Positions 28,403-37,886 of a stretch of 64,000 nucleotides of DNA are shown here, in pieces (position 1 is the first letter of the stretch; each line of letters begins with the position of its first letter). The notes beneath the pieces are model-generated. The model had not been told where the DNA came from and searched no databases. It saw nothing but the letters and a program-made list of their open reading frames with translations. The DNA lies in the NCBI GenBank assembly GCA_948469885.1, contig CAOKMT010000005.1, positions 1 to 64,000 on the forward strand, in the 5' to 3' direction. The DNA comes from an uncultured Sporosarcina sp. (GTDB lineage: Bacteria; Bacillota; Bacilli; Bacillales_A; Planococcaceae). The position numbers and the translations under genes are program-made.

Positions 28403-28434
28403 TACAATATAGATATCTAGTGTAATCGCTTACA
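28403..28434 (+). promoter_or_regulatory. sigL promoter -10 and cre (CcpA) site
   Basis: An extended -10 (TGG then TACAAT at 28403-28408) is followed by TGTAATCGCTTACA at 28421-28434. The latter matches the cre consensus TGWAANCGNTNWCA at every position. The cre lies about +6 to +19, where CcpA would block elongation rather than initiation. Established knowledge: B. subtilis sigL is repressed by CcpA through such a roadblock. Confidence 0.85.
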
Positions 28435-28463
28435 CAATTGAAAAATTAAAGGAGGGAATGATG

Positions 28464-29765
28464 ATGGAGCTCGTGCTTCAACAAAAGCAACAATTGAATC
28501 TGTTAATGACGACCGAGTTGAGGCAAGCAATTGAACTATTACAATATTCCACTTACGAGCTAGAACAATATATAAGGCAACAAGAATTGGAAAACCCTTT
28601 AATAGAACTGCAAGAAAAAGTGACAGATAATACTTACGAGGAGAGGACGCAATATCGTTCTACGTCTTCCGGTCACTCCGATATGCCGCTAGAAGCGATC
28701 GCTAACAACAGACTTAATATGAGAGATGAGTTGTTCGAGCAAGTCAAATTCATATATGCTGATGGACAAGTTCAAAAACTGTTGGGGTATCTAATTTACA
28801 ATCTTGATGATAATGGGTATTTAACGCTTGACGAAAACGAGGTGCTATTCAACGAACAGGAAATTGAGAGAGGCATCCATTTATTACAGGAAGTTGGACC
28901 GCTCGGAATAGGAGCTCGGGATTTAAGAGAATGTCTTCTTTTGCAAATCATCCATACTTCCCCACGAAATGAGTTGGCGGAATCCTTAGTCACCTCTCAT
29001 TTACATTTGATGGCTGAGCGAAAATGGGAGGATCTCGCTTTGCAAATGGATATCTCGATGGCTCAAGTAAAAGAGCTTCATGATTTCATACAGACACTCA
29101 ATCCAAGACCTTGCGTTTTTATTTCTGACTTTTCAACGAAATATGTGACGCCAGATATTATCGTTGAGCTCAAAAACGACGAGCTCGTCTTTCAATTGAA
29201 CGACGGTTACTTGCCAACCATTCAGCTAAACAACGATTATGCGTCTTTTTTTCATACGAAGGATGAAGTATCCAAATATGTCAACACCCATTACAACAAT
29301 TACCAATGGCTTCTGAGCAGTATCGAACAGCGGCGGAATACGATCATTAAAATTGTGAAAGTCCTATTAACTAGGCAGGAGAGCTTCTTTAAAAATGGGT
29401 TCCTTTCACTGAAGCCATTAACGATGAAAGAAGTGGCAGACGAAATCGAAATGCATGAATCCACCGTCAGTCGTGCAACGAAAAATAAAGTGATTCAAAC
29501 TTCTTTCGGTTCTTTCGATCTTCGATTGCTCTTCACTTCAAAGATAGACGGCGTCGAAGGGGATAGCGTTTCACAAACAAAAGTGAAAACACTGCTCCAA
29601 ACTTTTATTGCTGAAGAAAACAAGAGTAAACCATACTCCGACCAAAAAATCGCCGATTATTTTAAAAACGAAAAAGGCATTTCCATTTCTCGCAGAACAA
29701 TCACGAAATATCGCAAAGAATTGAATATCCTCCCTTCCAGTCAGCGGAAAGAAATTCAAGTTTAG
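28464..29765 (+). CDS. sigL: RNA polymerase sigma-54 factor (SigL/RpoN)
   Basis: 433 aa. N-terminal Gln/Leu-rich activator-interacting region (residues 1-45), acidic linker, core-binding domain, helix-turn-helix MHESTVSRATKNK near 335 and the C-terminal RpoN box SRRTITKYRKEL near 412. Three consecutive ATGs are present; the third at 28464 has the correct spacing to GGAGGG. It should drive the two sigma-54 promoters at 37821 and 43972 in this window. CcpA control through the cre site links that catabolic regulon to carbon status. Confidence 0.96.
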   Translation: MELVLQQKQQLNLLMTTELRQAIELLQYSTYELEQYIRQQELENPLIELQEKVTDNTYEERTQYRSTSSGHSDMPLEAIANNRLNMRDELFEQVKFIYADGQVQKLLGYLIYNLDDNGYLTLDENEVLFNEQEIERGIHLLQEVGPLGIGARDLRECLLLQIIHTSPRNELAESLVTSHLHLMAERKWEDLALQMDISMAQVKELHDFIQTLNPRPCVFISDFSTKYVTPDIIVELKNDELVFQLNDGYLPTIQLNNDYASFFHTKDEVSKYVNTHYNNYQWLLSSIEQRRNTIIKIVKVLLTRQESFFKNGFLSLKPLTMKEVADEIEMHESTVSRATKNKVIQTSFGSFDLRLLFTSKIDGVEGDSVSQTKVKTLLQTFIAEENKSKPYSDQKIADYFKNEKGISISRRTITKYRKELNILPSSQRKEIQV

Positions 29766-29770
29766 AGAGT

Positions 29771-29804
29771 AAAATGCCAAAGGAAGTTACCCCTTTGGCA
29801 TTTT
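29771..29804. terminator. Bidirectional terminator between sigL and aroE-like gene
   Basis: Perfect 13-bp stem AAAATGCCAAAGG/CCTTTGGCATTTT with an 8-nt loop. Confidence 0.9.
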
Positions 29805-29857
29805 ATGATCGTTTCTTTCTAGTTATTGAAACTATATAACACCTTATATGTTGGCAT

Positions 29858-30697
29858 TCAAGTAGAGTGTAAAGCTTCCTTTAACGACATCATCATTTTA
29901 GGATAGCTGACTTTCTGGCCTGTCCATCTTTCAATGGCAAGGGCGTTTTGCATCGCAAGCATTTTCATGCCATTTTGCGTTCGTGCACCGCTTTTTCGTG
30001 CCTGCTCCAAAATTTTTGTTTCCGCCGGATTGTAAATAATATCGGATACAAAAGCCCCTGTCTTCAAGTTCGTAATCTGAATGGGCGACTCTTCAATATT
30101 AGGCCACATCCCGATGGACGTCGTTTGAATGATAATATCGTACTGCTCTTGCTTACTTTCAGCTTCTTCAAGCGAAATGACGTGCGTATGCGGATGACTG
30201 TCGCCCAACTTTTTTAATGCCTCCGCTTTGTCCAGCGTCCGGTTCGCAATATCGATATGCACTTCGGCAAATTGGGTGAGCGTATGGTAAATGGATTGAG
30301 CAGCGCCCCCAGCTCCTAGCAGAAGAATCTTTTCCGTCCGCAAACTTTTTTGCCCCATATCTTCCAATAAAGCTTTCAGCCATGCTTCTCCATCAAAATT
30401 GAAACCTACATACTTTCCGTCGATGTATTGGACTATATTCACGGCATTCTTTTGTTTGGCAATTGGATCCACTTCGTCTAGGTAAGGGATCACAGCGGCT
30501 TTAAAAGGCACCGTTACCATAAATCCTTTCACACCGATTGCTTTCATCCCTTGAATCGCTTTCTCCAAGTCTTCTGGCGCAATATGAAAAGCTTGAAAAT
30601 GAGCATCGATTCCATTCAATGTATAGGCCTCATTTTGCAATAAGGGCGATAACGAATGCTCGATCGGATTTCCGATAATACCAAATAATTCGCTCAT
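29858..30697 (-). CDS. Shikimate dehydrogenase family protein (AroE-like)
   Basis: 279 aa, two-domain AroE fold. The catalytic Lys66 (VTVPFK), Asn87, Asp102 (FNFDGEAW) and the C-terminal Gln in MLAMQNALAIERWTG are kept. The nucleotide loop is LLGAGGAAQS near 125. Two usually strict positions differ: the Asn of the NVTxPxK motif is Met60 (GFMVTVPFK), and the GxNTDG motif reads GFNFDG. With its place at the end of an SDR-ALDH operon this suggests a catabolic paralogue rather than the biosynthetic enzyme. ATG at 30697 chosen for spacing to AAGGGGG. Confidence 0.8.
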   Translation of the reverse strand: MSELFGIIGNPIEHSLSPLLQNEAYTLNGIDAHFQAFHIAPEDLEKAIQGMKAIGVKGFMVTVPFKAAVIPYLDEVDPIAKQKNAVNIVQYIDGKYVGFNFDGEAWLKALLEDMGQKSLRTEKILLLGAGGAAQSIYHTLTQFAEVHIDIANRTLDKAEALKKLGDSHPHTHVISLEEAESKQEQYDIIIQTTSIGMWPNIEESPIQITNLKTGAFVSDIIYNPAETKILEQARKSGARTQNGMKMLAMQNALAIERWTGQKVSYPKMMMSLKEALHST

Positions 30698-30719
30698 GCT
30701 CATCCCCCTTTACGCTTCC

Positions 30720-32141
30720 TTATTCTTGATTCCACACGACTAATTTCATTTCGGTCATTTCTTCAATTGTATACTTCAATCCTTCACGCGCATTACCGCT
30801 TTCTTTCACGCCACCATATGGCATTTGGTCAACGCGGTATGTAGGGATATCGTTAATCATGACACCACCGACTTCAAGTCGCTTGGAAGCATGCATAGCC
30901 GTGGAGATGTCCTTCGTAAAGATCCCCGCTTGGAGTCCATATTTTGAATCGTTAATGTGGTCAATGCCTTCTTCCACATTTTTAATCGGGTTAATGATTA
31001 CGATCGGTGCAAATACTTCTTGGCAAGAAACCTTCAAATGAGGGGAAACATCGACGATTGCTGTCGGCAATAGGATATTGTTGTCGATCTTGCCGCCCGT
31101 GATTACTTGTCCACCGCCTGCCTCCGCTTCATCAATCCACGCTTGTGCGCGTTCCAGTTCCTTTCCGGCAATCAATGTAGAGACGTCCGTCAGTTCTTCC
31201 ATTGGATCGCCTAACACCAATTTTTCTGTTGCTTCTTTAAATTTCGTTGTAAATGTTTCGAGTAAATTTTCGTGGACATAAACTCTTTGCAAGGAAATAC
31301 ATACTTGCCCTTGGTTGGAAAACGCACCTACGACACACTTAGGGACAATTTTATCCAAATCGACACCGTCGTCTATAATTAAACCCGCGTTTGAGCCAAG
31401 TTCCAATGCCACTTTCTTCAATCCAGCTTTATTGCGGATGCCAATACCGACTTCCGGACTGCCTGTGAACGTCACCATGCTCACTTTCTCACTTGTGACG
31501 AGCTGATCGCCGACGAGGCGTCCACTTCCGGTCACGACGTTCAGTGCACCTTTTGGCATTCCCGCTTCTTCTAATAGTTCAGCAATAAAATAAGCCGAGA
31601 GCGGCGTTTGAGATGCCGGTTTTAATACAATCGTATTCCCCGCAGCAATTGCTGGTCCTACTTTATGGGCAACCAAGTTTAATGGAAAGTTAAAAGGCGT
31701 AATGGCAGCGACGACACCGATCGGTTCTCTCAACGTATAAGCCAACCGATTGGCGCCAGTTTTGGCGGCATCCATCGGAATCATTTCTCCATGTAAACGC
31801 TTTGCTTCTTCCGCTGCAAATTTATATGTTTCAATCGTCCGATCCACTTCGCCTAATGAGAATTTCAATGGCTTTGCAGATTCCAAAGAAATAATTTGTG
31901 CCGCTTTCATCCTATTTTCCTTTAGTAGTTCAACTAACTTTTCAAGAATTTCCGCTCTTTCATAAGCCGTTAAACTCGCCATCACTTCACGATTTTCATA
32001 AGCAGCGTCAATTGCCGCGTTCACTTGTTCTTCCGAAGCTTGAGGAATTTTGGCAATTTTTTCTTCTGAATACGGTGAAAACAGATCCGCATACTGTTCG
32101 GATTCCATCCATTCTCCGTTAATGTATAGTTTTTTCTTCAT
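30720..32141 (-). CDS. NAD(P)-dependent aldehyde dehydrogenase
   Basis: 473 aa with the full ALDH fold. The catalytic Cys is in NQGQVCISLQR near residue 280, the general base Glu in ALELGSNAG near 246, and cofactor-binding in TPFNFPLN and FTGSPEVG. It resembles the lactaldehyde/phosphonoacetaldehyde/succinate-semialdehyde group. In this context it could oxidise the aldehyde released by the AcoAB-like complex; that is inference. AAAGGAGG precedes the ATG. It lies 21 bp after the SDR gene and 22 bp before aroE-like. Confidence 0.88.
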   Translation of the reverse strand: MKKKLYINGEWMESEQYADLFSPYSEEKIAKIPQASEEQVNAAIDAAYENREVMASLTAYERAEILEKLVELLKENRMKAAQIISLESAKPLKFSLGEVDRTIETYKFAAEEAKRLHGEMIPMDAAKTGANRLAYTLREPIGVVAAITPFNFPLNLVAHKVGPAIAAGNTIVLKPASQTPLSAYFIAELLEEAGMPKGALNVVTGSGRLVGDQLVTSEKVSMVTFTGSPEVGIGIRNKAGLKKVALELGSNAGLIIDDGVDLDKIVPKCVVGAFSNQGQVCISLQRVYVHENLLETFTTKFKEATEKLVLGDPMEELTDVSTLIAGKELERAQAWIDEAEAGGGQVITGGKIDNNILLPTAIVDVSPHLKVSCQEVFAPIVIINPIKNVEEGIDHINDSKYGLQAGIFTKDISTAMHASKRLEVGGVMINDIPTYRVDQMPYGGVKESGNAREGLKYTIEEMTEMKLVVWNQE

Positions 32142-32162
32142 TTGGTTGTTCCTCCTTTGAAC

Positions 32163-32915
32163 CTATCTTCCTAACACACCGCCGTCAACAGGAATTAATG
32201 TGCCTGTCACATAGTCGGAAGCTGGGGCGGCTAAAAATAGTGCCACGCCTGCAACGTCTTCTGCCGTTCCCCATCTTTTCGCTGGAATTCTTGCTTCCAC
32301 TTGAGGGGCCCTTACCGGATCGTTCATCAAATCATCATTCATTGTCGTCAACATATAGCCGGGTGCGATGGCATTCACTTGAATTCCATACGCGGCCCAT
32401 TCATTGGATAAAGACTTCGTCAACTGTAAAACGGCACCTTTACTCGTCGAATAAGCCGCCGCATTAAACCCGCCGAGGACAGAAAGAATCGAGCCCATAT
32501 TGATGATTTTCCCGGATCCTTGTTTTTTCATTTCTACTGCAGCCAGTCTCGATAATTCAAAAACCGCCGTGACATTCAGCCCTAAAATCCGATGCCAACT
32601 ATCAATTGAAAACTCTAAGGCTGGATTTCTTTCGATCAACCCTGCGCTGTTAATCAGAATATCCACTGTCCCATCGAGTTTCTCTAACGCTTCGTGGAAT
32701 GCACTTCTCAAGCTGTCCATGTCTAGCAGGTTCCCTTTGACCGCATGCACTTTTGCATCAGTGGATGTCAACTTCCCTGAAACATTGAAAACTTCGTCTG
32801 AAATGTCAATAATCGCAACTTCCACACCTGCCCGATGAAAAGCTTCCACCATTGAAAAGCCAAGTCCTTGGGCGCCACCTGTTATAATCGCTTTTTTGCC
32901 GTGTAAATTAAACAT
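32163..32915 (-). CDS. SDR family oxidoreductase (KduD/gluconate 5-dehydrogenase-like), copy 1
   Basis: 250 aa classical short-chain dehydrogenase. Cofactor motif TGGAQGLG near residue 12, NSAG near 88, the catalytic Ser in MGSILS, YSTSK with Tyr and Lys near 155, and the C-terminal IPVDGGVLGR typical of KduD/IdnO proteins. It is clearly related to the second SDR at 42561 along its full length, so the island carries two paralogues. First gene of the SDR-ALDH-aroE-like set; AGAGGTG precedes the ATG. Confidence 0.87.
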   Translation of the reverse strand: MFNLHGKKAIITGGAQGLGFSMVEAFHRAGVEVAIIDISDEVFNVSGKLTSTDAKVHAVKGNLLDMDSLRSAFHEALEKLDGTVDILINSAGLIERNPALEFSIDSWHRILGLNVTAVFELSRLAAVEMKKQGSGKIINMGSILSVLGGFNAAAYSTSKGAVLQLTKSLSNEWAAYGIQVNAIAPGYMLTTMNDDLMNDPVRAPQVEARIPAKRWGTAEDVAGVALFLAAPASDYVTGTLIPVDGGVLGR

Positions 32916-33018
32916 ATTTTCACCTCTTTAATTATTTGATATATAGCTACCGACATATTTCTAGAGAGGGGCGAATAGTGTCAGTAGTTGAGATTGTAAC
33001 AGTTTTTAGAACACACCA

Positions 33019-33058
33019 TTGATTGGAGCGGAAAGCGTCCGCCTGGAGCGGAAATCAA
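33019..33058. repeat. Short palindromic repeat (deleted form of the 131-bp element)
   Basis: 40 bp bounded by TTGATT and AATCAA, with GGAGCGG twice and an internal GCGGA/TCCGC hairpin. It equals the two ends of the element at 51189-51319 joined after loss of about 90 bp. It lies in the 167-bp gap between lpdA-like and SDR genes. Confidence 0.8.
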
Positions 33059-33082
33059 CCCTGTTAAAATTATACAATCAAC

Positions 33083-34459
33083 TCAAGAGTGAATCCCTTT
33101 CCCAATAAGCGCATTTGCGGATTCCATCAGTACTTCGGAAAGCGATGGATGCGGTTGCACCATTTGGGCAAGTTCATCAACAGTACCTTCCAAATACATA
33201 TAAGAAGAGGCTTGCCCGATCATTTCGGTAACATGGGCACCAATCATGACTGTTCCGAGGATTTCTCCATATTTCTCGTCGATCAACACTTTCGAGAATC
33301 CTTCTGTATCCCCCATCGTCAACGCTTTTCCATTGCCGGAGAAAGAATATGTATTCACATTGTACTTGATCGCTTTTTCCTTAAGCTCCGCTTCACTCAT
33401 TCCGACGCTGGCAACTTGCGGGTTTGTGTAAATACAACGAGGAATGACTTTATAATTCATCTTCTCCTTGTTCCCGTCCAAGTTCTCGACAGCGGTTAAA
33501 CCTTCCGCACTGGCGACATGCGCCAATTGGAGACCACCGATGACGTCACCGACAGCAAAATAATCTTTTTGGCTCGTTTCCAAATAATCATTCACTGCGA
33601 TATGCGGCCCAGTCATGTTCAGGTTCAATTCGGAAACGCCAGCTAAGTTCGGTTTCCGCCCAACAGCCAACAGTACTTCATCCGCAACAATTGTTTCAGC
33701 CTTGCCTTTTTTCTCAATGACAACTGTTTTTTCGCCTTCATTTTCCTGAACAGACGTCACTTGGCACTTCGTCATTACTTTGATGCCTTTTTTCTTTAAA
33801 CTTTTCAGCAACACGTTCGCTGCATCTTCATCTTCAGTTGGGATGATTCTGTCACCGAGCTCTACAATTGTCACTTCCGTTTTCAAGCTTGAGAAGATAT
33901 TGGCAAACTCAACACCAATCACACCGCCTCCCACAATGACAATCGACTTCGGGATTTCCGTTATGTCGAAAATTGTATCTGTTGTGTGGTAATTGACAGC
34001 GTCCAGTCCGTCAATTGGTGGAACGACAGGCTGGCTGCCCGTTGCGATGATAATCTTTTCCCCGGTAATTTGTTTCGTTTCATTTTCCGTTTGAACCGTC
34101 ACTTTTTTATCCGCATGGATCGTGCCATATCCATTATAGACATCGATTTTTCCTTTGCTTAATAAATAAGCGATTCCACCTCTTAATGTATTGATGACGT
34201 CATCCTTACGCGCCATCATATCTTTCAAGGAAAAGCGCAAGTTATCCGTTTGGATGCCCCAGCTCTCCGCTTTTTTTATATCCTCTATCACTTCGGCGTG
34301 CCTTAGCAACGTTTTAGAAGGGATACACCCTCTATTTAAACACGTACCGCCTAAATGATCCGCTTCCACAAGTGCTGTCCGCTTGCCGTTGTTTGCGGCT
34401 CTGAGGGCGGCAACGTAGCCGCCCGGTCCTCCGCCGACAATAATGACATCATACGACAT
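33083..34459 (-). CDS. Dihydrolipoyl dehydrogenase (E3) of the AcoABCL-like complex
   Basis: 458 aa flavoprotein disulfide reductase. FAD motif GGGPGG at residues 9-14, redox-active pair Cys40/Cys45 in GGTCLNRGCIPSK, NAD motif GGGVIGVEFA near 180 and the C-terminal His-Glu pair in HPSLSE near 440. It reoxidises the lipoyl groups of the E2 protein encoded 14 bp upstream. Last gene of the four-gene complex; the SDR gene follows after 167 bp. Confidence 0.93.
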   Translation of the reverse strand: MSYDVIIVGGGPGGYVAALRAANNGKRTALVEADHLGGTCLNRGCIPSKTLLRHAEVIEDIKKAESWGIQTDNLRFSLKDMMARKDDVINTLRGGIAYLLSKGKIDVYNGYGTIHADKKVTVQTENETKQITGEKIIIATGSQPVVPPIDGLDAVNYHTTDTIFDITEIPKSIVIVGGGVIGVEFANIFSSLKTEVTIVELGDRIIPTEDEDAANVLLKSLKKKGIKVMTKCQVTSVQENEGEKTVVIEKKGKAETIVADEVLLAVGRKPNLAGVSELNLNMTGPHIAVNDYLETSQKDYFAVGDVIGGLQLAHVASAEGLTAVENLDGNKEKMNYKVIPRCIYTNPQVASVGMSEAELKEKAIKYNVNTYSFSGNGKALTMGDTEGFSKVLIDEKYGEILGTVMIGAHVTEMIGQASSYMYLEGTVDELAQMVQPHPSLSEVLMESANALIGKGIHS

Positions 34460-34473
34460 CTTTTGTCACCGCC

Positions 34474-35796
34474 TCATATCATTAATTTGAATGGATTTTC
34501 CAAGACTTCTTTTAGTTCCGTCAAAAACGCTGCTGCTGGTGCACCATCTATGATTCGATGATCGAACGATAAACTTAACGTCATCATTGAACGGATCGCC
34601 AGTTCATCATTTACAACGACAGATTTTTTTTGAATCCGTCCTACTCCTAAAATCGCTGAGTTTGGACTGTTAATGATCGGTGTAAATCCGTCTACCGCAT
34701 ACATGCCTAAGTTACTCACGGAGAACGTACTTCCTTGCATGTCATCCATTGTCAGTTTACCGTCTCTAGCTTTTTGACCGATTGTTTTCGTTTCTCTTGT
34801 AATCGTTGCCAACCCTTTTTCATCTACATTTCGTAGAACGGGTACGACTAAACCTTCTGGAACCGCTACTGCCATACCAATATGCACTTCCGGATGGTAG
34901 ACAATTTCATCACCTTCAAGCGAAACGTTTAAAGCTGGATTTTGCTTTAAAGCAAATGCAGTCGCTTTCAATAAGATATCGTTATAAGAAACTCTCATTC
35001 CTTCGACTTTTTCAATGACTGGTAGTAACTTCCCACGTAAAGTTACACATTCTGTCATATCGATTTCCGACGTTAATGTAACGTGAGGCGCTGTATATGC
35101 ACTTTCTGAAATGCGATCTGCAATGACTTTACGCATCCCTTTAAAGGGTACGCGTTTTGCTTCCCTAGCAACTTCTTGCTGTGCAACAGGTCGCCCAATT
35201 ACGTCGTTCTTCACGACTTTTCCACGCATACCTGTACCGTCAATTTCTTTATAATCAATCCCTTGGTCATTTGCGATTTTCTTCGCTAATGGCGTCACTC
35301 GCTTTTCATTCGCTTCCATAAAACTTTCAACGTCTGCTTTATGGATTCGGCCGAGTGGGCCTGACCCTGTCACTTCGCTTAAATCTACATGATTGTCTTC
35401 GGCAAGTTTCCGTGCAGCCGGCGTTCTTCTGATTTTTTCGCCTGTTCTTGTTTGTTGCCCATTTTGCGCCGGCGTTTCAGCCATTGGTTGTTCCGTCTCG
35501 TCTTCAGCTGCTTCAGCAAGATTCGACAAATCATTCCCCAATCCTTCAACACTTTCGCCTTCTTCACCGAGATAAGCGACGACTTCATGCACTTTTACGG
35601 TGGCGCCCGCATCGTGCAATGTTTTCAATAAAACACCATCCGCCTCCGCTTCAAGTTCCATGACAATTTTATCCGTCTGGATTTCAGCGATTGGATCGCC
35701 TTCTTCCACTTCTTCACCAACTTGGACGAGCCAGGAGACGATTGTTCCTTCTTCCATCGTTGCGCCTAATTTAGGCATGACAACTTCTGATGCCAT
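34474..35796 (-). CDS. Dihydrolipoamide acyltransferase (E2), AcoC-like, with two E3-binding domains
   Basis: 440 aa. A single N-terminal lipoyl domain (1-77) has the lipoylated Lys43 in QTDKIV. Two peripheral-subunit-binding domains follow in tandem (about 121-157, TPAARKLAEDNHVDL, and about 166-199, TPLAKKIANDQGIDY). The catalytic acyltransferase domain has the HRIIDG motif near residue 412. Most E2 proteins carry one subunit-binding domain, so the doubled module is notable. Encoded between E1 beta and E3. Confidence 0.92.
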   Translation of the reverse strand: MASEVVMPKLGATMEEGTIVSWLVQVGEEVEEGDPIAEIQTDKIVMELEAEADGVLLKTLHDAGATVKVHEVVAYLGEEGESVEGLGNDLSNLAEAAEDETEQPMAETPAQNGQQTRTGEKIRRTPAARKLAEDNHVDLSEVTGSGPLGRIHKADVESFMEANEKRVTPLAKKIANDQGIDYKEIDGTGMRGKVVKNDVIGRPVAQQEVAREAKRVPFKGMRKVIADRISESAYTAPHVTLTSEIDMTECVTLRGKLLPVIEKVEGMRVSYNDILLKATAFALKQNPALNVSLEGDEIVYHPEVHIGMAVAVPEGLVVPVLRNVDEKGLATITRETKTIGQKARDGKLTMDDMQGSTFSVSNLGMYAVDGFTPIINSPNSAILGVGRIQKKSVVVNDELAIRSMMTLSLSFDHRIIDGAPAAAFLTELKEVLENPFKLMI

Positions 35797-35809
35797 TTTC
35801 TTTACCTCC

Positions 35810-36790
35810 TTACTTGTTCATCAATTTTTTACACTCTTCGACGATATCTTCCACTTGTGGAACTGCCGCTTTTTCCAATACCGGATTGTAGGGGATCGGT
35901 GTCTCCAAGCCACCTAACCGTCTGATCGGCGCGTCCAAGTAATCGAAGACATCACTCTCGGCGATCATACTTGCGATTTCGGCACCGTATCCGCCTCTTT
36001 TAACCGCTTCATAGACAACGAGAACACGGCTTGTTTTCTTAACGGACGCCAAAATCGTCTCTGTATCCAACGGCACCAGCGTGCGTGGGTCAATGACTTC
36101 AACACTGATTCCTTCTTTTTCAAGCTCAGCCGCTGCTTCCAGCGCACGATTCACCATGACCGCTGTTGCAACGATCGTAATATCCGAACCTTCTTTTTTA
36201 ATATCCGCTTGTCCCAATGGAATCTCGTACTCTTCCTCCGGCACTTCGCCTTTTGTATTATAAAGAAGCTTATGTTCATAAAATAACACCGGATTATTAT
36301 CCCGGATTGCCGCCTTCATTAATCCTTTTGCGTCGTAAGCATTCGATGGCTGTACAACTTTCAAGCCAGGCACATGCGCCATCCACGCTTCCAAGCTTTG
36401 TGAGTGCTGTGCCGCAAAGCCCGCTCCCGATCCGCCTGGAAGTCTAATAACGACAGGCACTTGTGCTTTTCCTCCGAACATATAACGTGATTTCGCCGCT
36501 TGGTTTACAATATTGTCCATCGCAATCATGATGAAATCCGAAAATTGGATTTCCAAAATCGGACGCATCCCTGTCATTGCTGCCCCAACGGCACATCCAC
36601 TAATCGCCGCTTCCGAAATAGGTGTGTTCCGTACCCGTTCCGGACCAAATTCTTCAATCATGCCATTAGTTAAACCGAAGGCACCTCCATAAATTCCGAT
36701 ATCTTCACCCATGATGAAAACATCTTCATCTTTGCGCATTTCTTCACTCATTGATTCTCTGATCGCTTCTAAATACGTAATTTCTTTCAT
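35810..36790 (-). CDS. 2-oxo acid/acetoin dehydrogenase E1 beta subunit (AcoB-like)
   Basis: 326 aa transketolase-like subunit. Motifs include [14 protein letters not shown] near residue 30, [12 protein letters not shown] near 128 and the C-terminal [15 protein letters not shown] at 36790 chosen because AAAGGTG lies nine bases before it; the earlier GTG and ATG codons are too close to that site. Together with the alpha subunit it forms the TPP-dependent E1. Confidence 0.9.
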   Translation of the reverse strand: MKEITYLEAIRESMSEEMRKDEDVFIMGEDIGIYGGAFGLTNGMIEEFGPERVRNTPISEAAISGCAVGAAMTGMRPILEIQFSDFIMIAMDNIVNQAAKSRYMFGGKAQVPVVIRLPGGSGAGFAAQHSQSLEAWMAHVPGLKVVQPSNAYDAKGLMKAAIRDNNPVLFYEHKLLYNTKGEVPEEEYEIPLGQADIKKEGSDITIVATAVMVNRALEAAAELEKEGISVEVIDPRTLVPLDTETILASVKKTSRVLVVYEAVKRGGYGAEIASMIAESDVFDYLDAPIRRLGGLETPIPYNPVLEKAAVPQVEDIVEECKKLMNK

Positions 36791-36809
36791 GCTATTCATC
36801 ACCTTTCAA

Positions 36810-37784
36810 TTATGCAAAAATATCTTCCATTAATGTATCTAAGTCCGGCTCTTTACTGTTTTCTGCGAATTCCACCGCTTCGTCCATTTCAGCTTGCACT
36901 TTTTTTACCAAGTCTTCATATTCGTCTTCCGTGATCACTTTGTCTTCAACAAGTTTTTCTTTGAAAGACGCAATTGGGTCCCTCATTTTTCTCCACTCTT
37001 TTTCTTCCTCACGCGTACGATACTTTCTCGCATCACTACGTGAATGACCTCTCCATCTGTACGTATGCGCTTCAATTAGTGTAGGGCCTTTGCCTTCTCT
37101 TGCTCTTGCAACTGCTCTTTCCGTCGCTTCCGCAACGGCTAAAACATCGTTGCCATCAATGGTTTCACTTGGAATCCCATAAGCGGCGCCGCGATCCGCG
37201 ATGTTGTCGATATTGGTCATTTCCTTGATGGAACCAGACATACCATATAAGTTGTTTTCACAGAAGAACACGACAGGCAAATCCCATACGGATGCTAAGT
37301 TGAGTGCCTCGTGGAAAGCGCCTTCATTTGTCGCCCCATCTCCGAAAAACGAAACAACGACATATCCCAAATCTTTCATTTTAGAAGTTAGTGCTGCCCC
37401 TGTTGCTAAAGGTAACCCAGCCGCAACAATCCCGTTCGCCCCCAGGTTCCCGACATCCATATCCGCGATATGCATAGAGCCGCCTTTACCTTTACAATAA
37501 CCCGTTTCTTTTCCGAGCAATTCAGCCATCATTCCTTTAATACCTGTACCTTTTGCTAAGCTGTGCCCATGTCCGCGGTGCGTACTCGTAATTTTATCTT
37601 CATTCGTTAACGGTACACATGCACCGACTGCTGTTGCTTCCTGTCCGATACATAAATGCATCGTTCCATGAATTTTCCCTTGCTGAAAAAGCTTTTCTAC
37701 TGTTTCTTCAAAGCTTCTGATTATCATCATGTCGTATAACATTGTTTTTAATTGTTCTGGTGAATAAGAAGTTTTTTTAGACAT
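36810..37784 (-). CDS. 2-oxo acid/acetoin dehydrogenase E1 alpha subunit (AcoA-like)
   Basis: 324 aa. The TPP motif starts at GDGATNEGAFHEAL and ends at ENNLYG (about 148-180). HRGHGHSLAKG near 70 and the SMHIADMDVGNLGANGIV block are as in AcoA and related E1 alpha chains. First gene of the complex. It sits directly behind a sigma-54 promoter and next to a sigma-54 activator, as with acetoin dehydrogenase in Bacillus. The real substrate may be acetoin or another alpha-ketol; the neighbours argue for the latter. Confidence 0.88.
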   Translation of the reverse strand: MSKKTSYSPEQLKTMLYDMMIIRSFEETVEKLFQQGKIHGTMHLCIGQEATAVGACVPLTNEDKITSTHRGHGHSLAKGTGIKGMMAELLGKETGYCKGKGGSMHIADMDVGNLGANGIVAAGLPLATGAALTSKMKDLGYVVVSFFGDGATNEGAFHEALNLASVWDLPVVFFCENNLYGMSGSIKEMTNIDNIADRGAAYGIPSETIDGNDVLAVAEATERAVARAREGKGPTLIEAHTYRWRGHSRSDARKYRTREEEKEWRKMRDPIASFKEKLVEDKVITEDEYEDLVKKVQAEMDEAVEFAENSKEPDLDTLMEDIFA

Positions 37785-37820
37785 CTATTTACCTCCTAAA
37801 TTTTTATCACTAAATTATAA

Positions 37821-37836
37821 TGCAAGTTCCATGCCA
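37821..37836 (-). promoter_or_regulatory. Sigma-54 promoter of the acoABCL-like operon
   Basis: Minus-strand TGGCAT-GGAAC-TTGCA, matching the -24/-12 consensus TGGCAY-N5-TTGCA. It lies 36-52 bp before the E1 alpha start. Confidence 0.9.
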
Positions 37837-37886
37837 ACCTTTTTAATGCTCTTTTTTCTTATTATTCTACTTTTTCAATGTAAATT

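Noticed and set aside
33083..37784. Housekeeping pyruvate dehydrogenase operon
   Set aside because: Gene order E1a-E1b-E2-E3 alone would allow it, but the sigma-54 promoter and activator, and the catabolic neighbours, fit an acetoin/alpha-ketol complex better.
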